This document shows, in pieces, positions 1 to 13,075 of a DNA stretch of 64,000 bases (position 1 is its first letter; the number at the start of each line of letters is the position of its first letter). Both the position numbers and the translations under genes were made by a program. The notes beneath the pieces are model-generated. The model had not been told where the DNA came from. It ran no database searches and saw nothing but the letters and a program-made list of their open reading frames with translations. Source of the DNA: Lottia gigantea (Eukaryota > Mollusca > Gastropoda > Lottiidae); NCBI RefSeq assembly GCF_000327385.1, contig NW_008709815.1:430267-494266 (forward strand), written 5' to 3'.

Positions 1-2381
1 TCGGTGATGTTGATCTAGTTAACAAAACAGGATTCTCTACATCATCATTTTCAATGTCAATGTCCAATTCTTCACTATCACTATTTGACGTCTGCTCACC
101 ACTTACAAAGTCAAGATCGGTAGGTCTTTTATCTTCCATAGAATGAGATTGATAATTGTGTTCAGTAAGTATGGTTGTAGGCATTTGTTTCGAAGTGTCT
201 GGTTCACACTCTTTTGAGTTTGAGATAGTATTTTGTATCAACATACTGCTAAGAAGATTATTGTGCAGTTCTGTTTCAAACATGACATCTGTTCTTGAGT
301 TAGCAGAAGTGAAAACTTTTGGCTTCAAACTTTTAACATTATGAGATAAAACTGAGGTAGTCTTTTTATTCATTAAATTGAAAGAAAATTTCTCATTGTT
401 CGACACAAGTTTTTCTGCTACATTTGTGAAAGATTGACTTGGTACTGTTTCCTTAGAAAAAGTTTTTGATTTATTATTTGGGGATCTTGCGCAGGGTTTA
501 ACTGTTTTCACTGTAGGCTGCCCTGTTTCTACAGATTCTAGTACTGACTGCAAGAGATCAATATTAACACTGGGAGGACTTATTTCAGACTTGTTGATTT
601 CCTTTGGTATATCTTTATGTTTTGCCTGAAATGGAGAAATGAAGAAACGCAAAATAAAATCCTGAAATCTAACATGCGATCAGCATTTCATCTGATTGCT
701 TCAAAAATATGAACAACTAACTTACAAGGTTCTTAAAATGTTGTTGAGCATAATTTTTGACTTGTAAACTTGTTCTGGAGGGTATCAATTCTGAAATCTT
801 CACCCAACTTCTTCCAAATATTTCCTGGAATTATAAGTTTTTTGATGTATATAAAATTTTTGGACTTCAGGCAGTACATGTACCTTTATTTCTGTTCTGT
901 TTTCTCATCACTTTCTGTAAGTCTTAAAGTTTGTTGCTAATGCTTCTATTAAAAAAATAGTTTGGTCCAAAACTATCCATACTGCCAATGAGGCCTATTT
1001 TTCAGCATATGCATGCGTAAATCTGACACATAGGACATTTCAGACATTAAATAATCACATCATGAATATCACTTACAAGCCCTTTAAGAAACATGGCTTT
1101 CTCTTCATCAGTCCATACACCTTTATTTCTCTTATTTTTACCAGGTTTAGCTGACATGTTAACTGTCTGTAGTTTAGCCTGAACAGGTTTTATTTTGGCT
1201 GGTTGTGATTTTTTGACCACTTGTTCTATAAATGTTGATTGTTTACTTCTAGTTTTACCATTTAGATATTGTCTAGATATTCAATTGAAGGATAAAATTT
1301 CAGCAATATTTTTGTTTTATGATGAACATCATAAAAGTTTTCAATAGCATAAGTTTAACAATAATATTTCAATATTTTAAGTTTGCACAATATTTTACTT
1401 TTAATTCAATAGATTGTAATATAATTTATTCATTGAATAAAGGATACTGTTCTTCAAGCAACATTTTTTCAATAGTAGCTTTAGATTTTTCATCCATATC
1501 CAAAGTCCATCCCTAAAATAAAAATTTAGTTTAGAATAAGCTATTAAAAGATATACCGTATAACTATATGATAACAAAAATGCACATAAATACTTAGTAG
1601 GTAAGCAAGAGAAACCATGAAGTTTCCTTCTGGAACGTTACCAATCATTTCCTGTTGTCAAAGTTATGCTGCAAATTGGAGAAGAAAAAAATACAGATAT
1701 GCACTTATAAATACTATAAGCTTAGTCATACTAGTACATAGATTTCTGCATTTTCATTTTGTATTAGATGATTTTGCTTCTCATCTTTTAAAACTTACCT
1801 GTTCCAACATCCATGGTGGGTTAGTATATTCTGGCAACAAGTTGGCACTTTTAGATGGTAGTTCATTAACATCATAAAAGCCATCTTCTACCCTATATAA
1901 ATTTCAATAAAATATATTGTACAACCATATACATGGAATGAACCATACAAGATTTATTTGACCCATTACTTAGGTCAGAGGGAAGAAACAGAATGGTCTG
2001 TAGAGTGAGATGACACATTCATATTAGCTAATTTCAGACTAGGAAATACCTTAAAATACACAGACACATGTAAAACAGTTCTGTTTGAAGTTTCTAATAA
2101 GTTATGAATCAAAAATAATGCCAATAATTACTTTTAATTTTCAATAATCAGTGTCATTACTTTGTCAAAACAATAACAACAAAGTCAATGGAAAAGATGT
2201 GCGACAAAAATATGCTTTTAATCGTGTTATTTCTAAAGTGGCACAATAATTGGACGCATGATACCTTTCCCTGGCATTTTGTTAAAAAGCCAACGCAATT
2301 CTGACTGTCAAAGAAATAAATTAATTACTCTAGCTTGAAATCAAATTCCCCTTCGATGTCTATTTCTCCATCGTCAGCCAT
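1..2381 (-). CDS. MYSM1: MYSM1, histone H2A deubiquitinase with SANT domain (5' part, cut by window edge)
   Basis: Six exons can be joined in phase on the minus strand: 2329-2381 (start codon at 2379-2381), 1799-1892, 1448-1512, 1077-1272, 726-824 and 625 to beyond position 1. The N-terminus is acidic ([13 protein letters not shown]) as in MYSM1. It is followed by a block close to the vertebrate protein ([14 protein letters not shown], residues about 56-69) and a SANT/Myb domain at about residues 120-169, starting [15 protein letters not shown] and ending [14 protein letters not shown]. Exon 6 is a long Ser/Asn/Thr-rich linker without known domains. The SWIRM and JAMM metalloprotease domains expected in MYSM1 would lie off the left edge. 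The family removes ubiquitin from histone H2A in the nucleus and works with transcription activators. About 377 residues are visible. Identification rests on the SANT and pre-SANT blocks and is strong; the first exon is assigned from its ATG, matching phase and acidic content. Confidence 0.88.
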
Positions 2382-2880
2382 CTTGATATCCTACTTCCGG
2401 TTGAATTGGCTTCAGACCACAACTATCGATGATATGATAAAATGAGTTGCTTCCCTTTAATCGTAAAGCTTAATTAAGAATACCCTAATGTGAATCTCTT
2501 CAATATCAACCTGTCTTGAGGATACAATGCATGTGCCAATTAAATACTTCTTAAATGAGTTATATCTATTGCTTTTGAAAACAGAAAAACCTTTTTGCTA
2601 CACATGATGTCATCGTCTTCTTTCATGACAACTTATTCCTTTAACTTTGAACTCTTGATGTTTGATAGTCATTTTGCAAAATTATGAGGGAATAGAACTT
2701 GATGCCTCAATCAAATCTTACTAGAATCATAGATGACCTTTGTACAGTTTTCAAATTATCTTTCTGTAAAATGATCAAAGTGTTGATCAATCTCTTGCAA
2801 ATACACAAAAGTAGTGCTCTTCCATTTCACAGAAAAAAAACCCCAAATAATAAATAACAAGACAGTCTTGCCAAAGTGTT
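2382..2880. other. Spacer between the MYSM1 start and the RAB11FIP 3' end
   Basis: No open frame or conserved peptide was found here. It should contain the MYSM1 promoter and 5' UTR, read leftward, but no TATA-like or other core element stands out. Confidence 0.5.
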
Positions 2881-2886
2881 TTTATT
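2881..2886 (-). terminator. Candidate poly(A) signal AATAAA
   Basis: TTTATT on the plus strand reads AATAAA on the minus strand. It lies downstream of the RAB11FIP-like stop codon and about 500 bases before the MYSM1 start, a reasonable place for the transcript to end. AATAAA is common by chance in such AT-rich DNA. Confidence 0.35.
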
Positions 2887-3736
2887 GACAATATTAAGTA
2901 TTACATATGAGAATCAAAAATAAATAATACAGTAATTAAAATGTGTCTATAACAGATATATACTTCCTCTGGCTTCTGTGACCTTTGTTTTACAACAATA
3001 TATTACACAATTATGTGGAGAAAAACTTCACTAGCTTACAGTCATGTGCATGTACAAAGTACAATGATTAAAAAAGTACTAACAAATTAACTGTATAAAA
3101 CAAGTTATGATATGACTCTTATATGTACCCCCTTTTATGATTTAAATGTACAACCTATGGATTAAGCTACAAATACAACATGAAGGCATGTACAACATAG
3201 CTATAATTTACTTGCACAACCTAAAATATACAGATATAACCTAACTACATATACAACCTTACATATACAGATATAATCTGATTATATATACAACCTAACA
3301 TTATACAGATATGATTTGATTATAATGTACAACAAACAGGCTATCTAGCCTCTTAACAGGTCTATGTGGCCATGTACATAACAATAGTACAAAATGTACA
3401 ACAAAGCAAACCCCTATAATTTGAAATTGTTCCAAATTAAGCTTTCATTTGATATGACAATTATATTTCAAGGATAGGTTTCTGTACAGTGTATACCAAC
3501 CATAAATTGACAATATACATCATATAAAACATCTTAAGTTGTCTTATATGTTAGGATTTTGTATTTTCTATCTTTGCTTTTTCATGGGTAATTAAAATTC
3601 TACTGTTCAAACATTACACAGGAGTCATTTAAGATAAATTTAAACCATCCTTTATGCATGTGCTTAAAACAACAAGATAACAAGTAAACAACTAGTATAG
3701 TGAACAGTTTACTCGCATTAAGGTTAAGAAAGTGCT

Positions 3737-4276
3737 CAGTTCCCCTTAATATTAAAGACAGAGCTTTCTTCCCCTTTAATATTAAAAACAGAGCTTGCAT
3801 CCCCTTTGATATTAAAGACAGAGCTTGCTTCTCATTTAATATTAAAGACAGGGCTTGCTTCCCCTTTAATATTAAATACAGAGCTTTCTTCCCATTTAAC
3901 ATTAAAGACAGAGCTTGCTTCTCTTTTAATATTAAAGACAGAGCTTGCTTCCCTTTTAATGTTAAATACAGAGCTTTCTTTCCCTTTAATATTAAATACA
4001 GAGCTTACTTCCCATTTAATATTAAATACAGAGCTTTCTTCCCCTTTAATATTAAATACAGAGCTTTCTTCCCATTTAACATTAAAGACAGAGCTTGCTT
4101 CCCTTTTAATATTAAAGACAGAGCTTGCTTCCCTTTTAATGTTAAATACAGAGCTTTCTTCCCCTTTAATATTAAATACAGAGCTTTCTTCCCATTTAAT
4201 ATTAAATATAAAGCTTTCTTCCCCTTTAATATTAAAGACAGAGCTTGCTTCCCTTTTAATATTAAGGACAGTGCTG
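3737..4276. repeat. 30-bp minisatellite, about 18 copies
   Basis: The unit reads roughly ATTAAAGACAGAGCTTGCTT followed by CCCCTTTAAT, with variants (AAATACAG for AAAGACAG; TTTCTT for TTGCTT). Because the unit is a multiple of three, several frames on both strands stay open through the array and look like repeat proteins; these are not genes. Variant types alternate in blocks, which suggests higher-order duplication of groups of units. Confidence 0.95.
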
Positions 4277-6039
4277 GTTGATATCCCGGATCAGCATGAA
4301 TATCACATAGAACATTATATAATATTTCAAAATTTACTAGTATGAATACTTCTCAATCGAAAGTGTTAAAATACAGGTTATTGTGTATGGCACGTTTAGT
4401 TATTGGAACAGCCAGTTAGACAGAGATTAAGAGAGCTAAGTTCAATATTTAATTGAAAGTGACCATAGGCTAGGCGTTATTTACTAAGTCAATATAACAC
4501 TGTAACAATTTCTTTGATATGACCATTTAGTACATCACATAGCCTAGATTTACATTTTACCCTTATGTTGACATTCAACTTGGTATTCTGAACTAGGATA
4601 ACAGGTGAAATAGTAGACTTAATGGAATGTCAAGATTTGAACAAATATTCATGGAATTCAAATGAGCTATTAAATCATACATACTGACGATATTCATAAT
4701 GTAATAAAGATCAGAAATATTTGTTATCAAATTGAGGATTTCTAACCAAATTTGACAAGGAATCTAACATCAGCATTTTATCAAGTAAGATATGATATGT
4801 TATTTGCCAAGCACTCATGTAAGATAAATAATGGGAAAGTACATAAAAATCTGTTCAAACTTATACAACATGCCTTGTAACATAAATTTAATACAAGTGT
4901 TATGAAGATGCCTAATTTTTCTGATTATCTCATTTCATTTACATATCATATACATGTATAACAATATATAACAGTAAATTAACAGGAAAAGGAAATAATA
5001 AACCAGGTAATTTAATAATAAGGATAATGTTGAAAGGTCTGTTGACAAATCTTCATCAGTCTAATTATATATTTACGGCAAATTGATTTTGAATATGCAT
5101 GTAACATACTAGCCCTGGTGTATAAACATTGTATATATCTTAAAGACAACATTAATCTTGCCCAATTTTCCAAAAATTAAAGGTGCAGTTCTGTGTATTA
5201 AATGTATTAATATGTACATATAGGAATATCATGTACAGAGAAAGCATACTTGAAGGTTCAGTTCTGAACTATTTTAACAATGTACAAAAAGTCTCTTAAA
5301 ATATATATTCAAGATAAGAAAGTTTAACAATTGCATGATTTTGAATTGGAAGACTGTAGAGTTTATCACATATATTGTTGCATTCGTATTTCAAATGCAA
5401 ATTTTGAATCATAAATACTTAATGTCTTAATTGATCATACAAAATTTCTTCTTTATAAAATAATTAGATTTGAGATTTGACATACTAAAGAAACAAATGT
5501 GTATTCGTTGATGTCAAATATATTCAAAATAATAGGTTCTGTTAAGAGCTAGGCTTGACATAAATTGAGTGCTGTATCTGAATATAATGAAAAGCCTAGA
5601 GAGATCATGACACTATGAAAATAGTGAAAAAAATAATGACAATAACCACAGTGACTGAGTTTATCAAATGGTCTATCAAGGCTTTCTAAATAACAGTGGA
5701 ATAAAAAAAAATATTTGCATTGGAAAAAAAGGATAAATTAAAAAAAATGGACAAGAAATAACTTCAGATCTAAAAAGCTTAAAATGCATTTTAACTTAAG
5801 ACGGAAAAATAATCACAACCTTGTATGTGTGTATAATGCGGATGAAACTTAGTACATTTAACATTTAGCATTTAAATAACAATCTTTCTCATACATGTGA
5901 GAATTAACAATGTGTTTAAAGTGCACTATATAAACAAGTATCTAAAAGTTGTAGTGTATAAACAATGGGTGCTAGTGTAAATGGTGTATACTGTAATGTG
6001 TATGTTATAATTGATACTGGCATACTAAAACACAGGATC

Positions 6040-6325
6040 TGTGATGGGGATGCTTTAAATAAAATAACCTCAGGATAAGACTCTGCAATGGGATGCTTTA
6101 AATAAAATAACCTCAGGATCAGGCTCTGCAATGGGATGCTTTAAATAAAATAACCTCAGGATCAGGCTCTGCAATGGGATGCTTTAAATAAAATAACCTC
6201 AGGATCAGGCTCTGCAATGGGATGCATTAAATAAAATAACCTCAGGATAAGGCTCTGCAATGGGATGCTTTAAATAAATTAACCTCAGGATCAGGCTCTG
6301 CAATGGGATGCTTTAAATCAAATAA
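6040..6325. repeat. 43-bp minisatellite, about 6-7 copies
   Basis: The unit contains GGGATGCTTTAAATAAAATA followed by ACCTCAGGATCAGGCTCTGC and AAT. Copies are nearly identical, so the array is young. It is head-to-tail with no unique spacers. Confidence 0.93.
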
Positions 6326-6756
6326 TTTAAATTTCTATTTGACACAAAATGTCATATAACTTCCACAGTCTAAGGATAATAAATAGGCCATTTCGGCATT
6401 TGGTGACAATGCAAGATCACAAATTCTTAATTTTTTATTATTTTGAAAGCCATGGAGCCTGATCAACTTAAAATATCATTAGGCTTAACATAAAATAATG
6501 GTTTAAATGTTACTTGATGGTGCTATTTCAATATCATAATTCGGAGATTCTGCACTGTGTTAGGTCTAATATATATATTAAAAACACATTTCTGGGTATG
6601 CCCATTTCAATGTCACTTTTTTACCCTGGAATATTCTTTTGTATTCTGCATACTGATAAATATTCCTTATATGATTATATTAAATTGAGCCCATGATTAT
6701 ATAGAATCATTTACAGGCAAATGATAATAGAATAATTTCTATAGCTAAATTCTGTA

Positions 6757-9700
6757 TTAAACTGTTTCCAATGCATCTGGACAATGTTGAATAACTTTAG
6801 CTATTAGTCTGTCTATATAGCCTTTCATATCAGCATTATCATTCTTTAGACCTGAAATTTAAATAAATATCTTCATGTACAATATAATTCAATTTTCACA
6901 TTGATTAAAATAAGAACAGCTTATGCTAATTGCATGTGGATATTTAAATAAAATAAAAATAGCAAATTGCTTTTCAGATAGAAATTCATTTATCTAAAAT
7001 ATGAAAAAAAATGTAACAATTGAAAATCTATATAAATGTAACAGAGAGAAATAGAAGTATCAAAACAGAACCTATAAAAGACATGTTGTTACTTAAAGTT
7101 TCACGCCATGCGATCTTCAGTATATCTATATTGCTTTACAATTGTTGTATTGAGCACTATTTTAACAGTAAAAATATTTTACTATTGAATTAAATTAACA
7201 GATATTTAAATAGATTTGACAACTATTGGTACTTACTTTGATTTTCATTATATAATCTAATGACTTCTGCTTGTAGTTCTTTCTTTGTTATACCTGTAAA
7301 TTGAGAATCAGAAAATGTAAAGTTTCAGCAGATACTGTATCCACAGAACATTAATTATTGCTTAGAACCTAATTTAAATTACATACCATACTCTTACAAA
7401 GGCTGTTTTTCAAGACACCTGACATCACTTTGTTGTGCGGTTGGCCAAAGTGAAATACCACTAAAGAGAGTTACCCTGCTTACCCCTAGTAATAATGCCA
7501 ACTATTATGGGATAGAAAATGGATTGCGGTCCAGCCTGTCTTATTCTATGACTGTTTATATATTATGAGTTTCTAAGAAATAAATACACAGACAAAAAGA
7601 AGACTTACTATGTCTATCTACGTCTTCTCTTTTGAGACCTTCCTGTTCGGCCACAATAGACTCACTTGCACGACGGACATGTTTCATAAAATTCTTTTTA
7701 TATCTTCCTTCTATATTATCATTACTGGATATACGTCCTAAAGTTTTTGACTTCTGGTCTGAAGGTAACTGAAAGAAAACAATCTTAATTCATTTATTGT
7801 GTTCTTTTCTTTTATTTCCTTTTTTTGTTATCTGAAGTGACCATAAGACATTTAGTCCAACATGTACAATAACAAGGAAAAACAATTGTGCATTTTAAAA
7901 ACAAAAGTAAATCTTATTTCCCAACAAAAACCTAAAGATCTACAAAATATCAATCTCAATCATTTGCTGAACTACCTGATCCAGCTCAACTTGATCTATC
8001 CATAACTCTTTTCAGAATTACTGAAAGGACTACAATTTATGAAAAAAAACATATAGCTTAGATTGTGGTCATTTGTAAGGTAATTGCCACAGCTTAATCT
8101 GCAGCTTCATATCATCATTGATGACATCTATAGTTTCTTAAAAATTGCTACAGAGCCAAAGGTCAGATTTGAATTCTGAAAAGTGATATGGGCCACTGTA
8201 ATTACCCTCTTATCAGGTTATAAGACAAACATTTAGTACTTCTTAAAGATCTTCAAACAAATAATGTAACAAGATGTAATAAGTTACATCTAAATTTCAA
8301 AGGTGCTGCCTACACGCACAAAATATTGTTTTAATCAAAATCCTGCACCAGAAGTCAGTTGGAAGGGGGTGGTTAATAGACAATTTGGGTAGATTAAAAT
8401 AAATCAATTAAATGTAAAGTTAGTTTTTTAGGACCTTGGAATATGTTAAGTTAATATTTCAGTTAAATTATCAACTACCTTGGAATCTAATAATAACTCT
8501 TACATATATATTAAATATATATAGCATTGTTTCATAATTTTGGCTTTTTGAAGATAAAACTGCAAGTCAAGTTCTTTAAAAATTTACCAATCTTAATTTT
8601 ACTAAGAAAAATCAATTTAAAGAAAAAATACTCAAAATATTAGCTGCCTAGATTATGGACTAGTTTGTAATCAATGTGAAAATAACTGAAAACAAAAATG
8701 TTTAAAAAGATGAAATGATAACACAATTCCCTCTATTCATAAATAATTAATATATCCATCAAATATTCACAACCAATCTTAAAAACTAACAAATAACAGT
8801 TACATCAATATTCATGTAAAACTTAGGAATATAATGAAGACAGCAATATCCATTAAAAGGGGTAAAATTTCATTTGGTACCATCATTTGCTAGCTGTTTG
8901 TTTTTTCACCAGCCCCCAATTTTCTTTTTTCATGCTAAACCTGGCTTTTAGTCCCAAGATAAACTGTTTCCATGTTCTATGACCAGCATCACAAAATAAA
9001 AGTAATGAACACTTGGAAACATATTCAAAGTACCTTTAAAGTAGTAACATTGAAAATTAAAGCAATAGTACTATAGGTACTAATTTGACTATCTCTGAAA
9101 TAAAATAAATTAAGTTTTCATTTTTTACTTGTACCAAACCAAAGAACCTTGATATTAATAGGCCAAAAGATCTACCACTAAGAAGCTGTTAATAAGAGCA
9201 TTGCATCTAAGAGAGCTATGAAATGAAATGAAAAATACCATATATTTTTTCACTATTGACCATCGGCTACCCTCATTTATTTGCTAGAAAAGTTGAGAAT
9301 ATATAGAAATTGAAAACTCTTGAAAAGCAGAATAGATTCCTTTTTGGACTGTTTATGAATTTATGAAACTTAAATGATGTAAAGCGATATTCTATGCAGC
9401 ATAGCATGACAATGAGCATGACATTACATAAGCTTAACTTAGCTTGTATAAGTATTGACTGAAAACATCTGTTTTATCTGGATATTCTAGACATTAGTTA
9501 TTACCATCAAAGCAATTTATATACATATCTTATATAACGATGAAAAGTGCACTATTAAGTATAATATATACAAGTAGACAATATAAATCGTGGATTGTGC
9601 AATAAATAATTATGTATTATTTGTGATTGCTTAAAGAGATTGTAAAGAGGTTTTCTACAAAATTTTGTATCCCAGACACTGATAGCATCAATAGTATCAT

Positions 9701-12700
9701 TCAAATTTTCAGTCAGATGTCACCTGTTCCCCAATACACCTAAACATTTTAGAAAATCTCATTACAATCCTTTCAATATATAACTTATAATGCATAATGA
9801 CATCCAGTGTAATAATTTATGATTATAATAGATGGATTACTTACATCTAATTTCTTCTGAGCTTTAGGAGTACGTGGGCTAGCTTTAGGAGCAGATTCTT
9901 TACTTTCTGGAGGTGGTGTTGGGGGAACTGATAAAGATAAGTCAGAATCTGTAGTATATGATGTATTATGAGGACCATCAACATCATCAGCTCCTATTTC
10001 TGATGACGAATCAGAAATCTTTAATGTCACAGGTACAGGCACAGTTGACTTCAGAGCCGACGTATTAACGAATGTAAAGAAGTTTTTAACCACAGTTTGT
10101 CCACCGGATACAGTTTCGTACCAAATATCTCCCTTTCCTGCTTCACATTCTTTCGTTGTACACACTATACTATTGGCTGATTCATATTCCACACTATCTA
10201 ATAGATCACTACCACAAACCAATAACTCTACGATATCTGATTTACCTAGACCTAAATTACGTCCCTCAATTATAATCCTTGTACCACCTTTAATAGTTCC
10301 TATATTAGGTATAACATTAGTAATAACTGGGGCTTGAGCTTGATGAAATTCATCCAGATTATTTGTGCTGCGGAATTTCGATGTAAATTTGGAAAAAGAA
10401 TTCGGACTAGGCTTGTCCTCATCTTCATTTTCATCAGTTTTAGCAAAACTAAAAATATTGTGGATGGAGCGTGATAATTTCTTATTGAAATTAGCTAATG
10501 AACTACGATTTTCTCGTTTATTTGAGTTTGAATTGGGTGATGGAGTTAATGTGCTCTTCAATCTGGCGAAACCAGTTAACTGAGGTCCAGAGTTGACAGA
10601 TCTGGGAGTTGACAGAGTGCTGCCTTTGATGATGGGTGCCATTGAAGCTTGTCTTTGTTTAGAAATATAACACTGATAAATAAGTTCTCCACGAGGGTTC
10701 ATACATTTCTTATGAGGTTTAAGGGCAACTTTTTTCACTTGTCCTTTTACTGTTTGTAAGGATAAAGCTGGTATAACAACTTGACCTAGAACATCATCTT
10801 TCTCCATAACAGTAAAAAATACTTGATCAGTGGCATGACCAACTTTACTAAAAATATAAAGAAAAACAGAATTCCATATTTTGAAAATGCTAAATAAAAG
10901 TAGGTAAAATCCTTTAAAATAAAGGTACAGGTACATCCTTAAAATGTGGTAAAAATATACAATAAAAATATTGCAATCGTCAAAGTGAAATTATTCATCC
11001 ATGGATGATTAACTGCCACTATTGTTTAAGAATTTCTGTGATCAGAGGAGTTATTACACTTGATGGCACTTTGTGACTGGGTTTATCAATCCCTTTCAGA
11101 GATTGCATATAGGTTATTAGGTTTACACACCAATAAAGTTCAATAATAAAAGAAAAGTTCCTTTGGAAAAGTGAAGAGTTCCTTTGGAAAAGTTGTCCAA
11201 ATTGAGATTTTTAAAATCAAAAACCTTGGAAATTCACTTACACTGTACTCTCTTCATTCCAATCTGGTGCTGCAGAGGAATCTTTAACTACACTAGTTCT
11301 ATATTTCTTACCACCTACACCAAATATAACAGAATACTTGTGACGACCTGTAATGTACAAAAATATTATTTCTAAATAATTTTCTTTATGAACGGTTGTG
11401 ATTCTCAGATTTGTTGCGAACTTAGTTGGGGAGGAGGGCTGGCTAAGCATGTGAAGCTATTTCAACGGTTTTATCTGGCATAGGATAACCTTGTTTTCTC
11501 TGGTAACTGAGGCCACATGTTACAACCTTTAAAGACCCTCTGCTATTTGAAAATTCAAAAAATAAAAATGGCTACTGCCAATGTGTGAATTGAATCTAAA
11601 TGTAGTTTAATTTGAGTAAACGATGGGAATTCTTTATGATGGAAAAGATCCACAATAATGAGTTTGACCCAAAACTAGCTGGCAGATAAGAAACAAAAGA
11701 ACTGAAAAGTTTAAACTCTTAAGAAAATATTGATGTTTCTTTATTTTTTTCTTTAAAAGTAAAGACAATGAATGAGCTAATTTCCTAATTGATTGATCAT
11801 CATAATTCATATATGACAGAGACAATAGATTTTTAACCTTCAAAAAATGAGTTATTGCAAGTCATATAAATAAAAAAATCTCATCTTTTCCTTATGCCTG
11901 TCTACAATATACAAATGAGTTATAAAAACTGTATCTAAGTATATTTTAGGGTCAAGCTTATATAGTCAGTGTCTTATTGGACATTCACATCAATCAAAAT
12001 AATAGACACACCCTGTTTAATGAAAGGTACATAAAGTATGTGTGGTAAAATATTTTTGTAATATTCTTCAATGAATCACAAGGAGAAAAAACATGTACAT
12101 AATACTAAGGAAAAGCGATATTCAGAACGCAGCAAACAGTAAATCATGATGTCAAAATTACAAGGGCATTTTTATATTATTAGCAGATTTTGTGACAGTG
12201 ATTTCATAAAACGCTTAGTTTTAGTGGAATTGCGAGAACCACAGATACCTGACTGAAAATTAAAAGTATATTAGGTACCAATGCTTAGAAACCAATTGAT
12301 AAACGCTATATCTGAATGTTCTGTTATAATTTAACTTTAAAGATGTTTCAATGCACAGAGTAAACTCAATAAAATATTTCCTTATGATCAGATCATATAT
12401 TGAGATAAATCAAAAGGCTAGTAAAATGCAATGATGTGAGAAGAGTTGAAATGTAATCTATGACATTAATTGGCTATTTAGCTAGACAGTTCACTTACTA
12501 TCAGTGTTTCATGAGTGTCAGTTCAGATAAAAGGATCATAATATGTCAATATTTAAACTTCCAGTACACCTTTCTCTTCATAAAAATTCATGACTAATTC
12601 TAAATAATTTTGAGGATTTCAGGACCACTCTGGTCACCAACTGTTCAATCTAAAGAAGGCTCAGGATGACTGGTGAGCTATATGAGCTTATTGAAATTTT

Positions 12701-12992
12701 CATGAACAATTTGACACTCTAAACTTTATTTGTTTCAATTTTTATTACATTGCTATAAATCATATTTAACCCTAGATTTCTATATATGAAAAGCTCCATT
12801 AGAATACAATAAGCATAATGCTTTAAAGTTATTTGACCTATCTGTTAATAACCCTAGTTATCTACTTATTTATGTATGAAAAATCAATCATCTGTTAAAC
12901 CCTTTGAAGATTACTCTAAAAATAAATATAAGAAAATATGGAGATGACATTAACATACTGAAACGTGGTGGAAAGAAAGAAAGAAATTAAAA

Positions 12993-13075
<83 letters not shown>

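Larger units (their letters stand above)
2881..6756 (-). other. Probable long 3' UTR of the RAB11FIP-like gene
   Basis: This AT-rich stretch lies between the stop codon at 6757-6759 and a minus-strand AATAAA at 2881-2886. No exon-like sequence was found in either strand. It contains a 30-bp minisatellite (3737-4276) and a 43-bp minisatellite (about 6040-6325). Calling the whole stretch 3' UTR is an inference from the absence of an earlier clear end and of any other gene; nearer poly(A) signals could be used. Confidence 0.4.

Noticed and set aside
1585-1675. A candidate extra MYSM1 exon (reads [19 protein letters not shown])
   Set aside because: It has an AG and a GT-like end, but including it breaks the phase into the exon at 1448-1512, while exons 2 and 3 join cleanly and match the family without it.
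3700-4345. Long open frames on both strands that look like repeat proteins (IKDRACFPFN type)
   Set aside because: They follow directly from a 30-bp tandem repeat whose length is a multiple of three; several frames on both strands are open at once and no splice or start context supports translation.
6030-6330. Regular repeats that could suggest a CRISPR-like array
   Set aside because: The units are head-to-tail with no unique spacers; it is an ordinary eukaryotic minisatellite.
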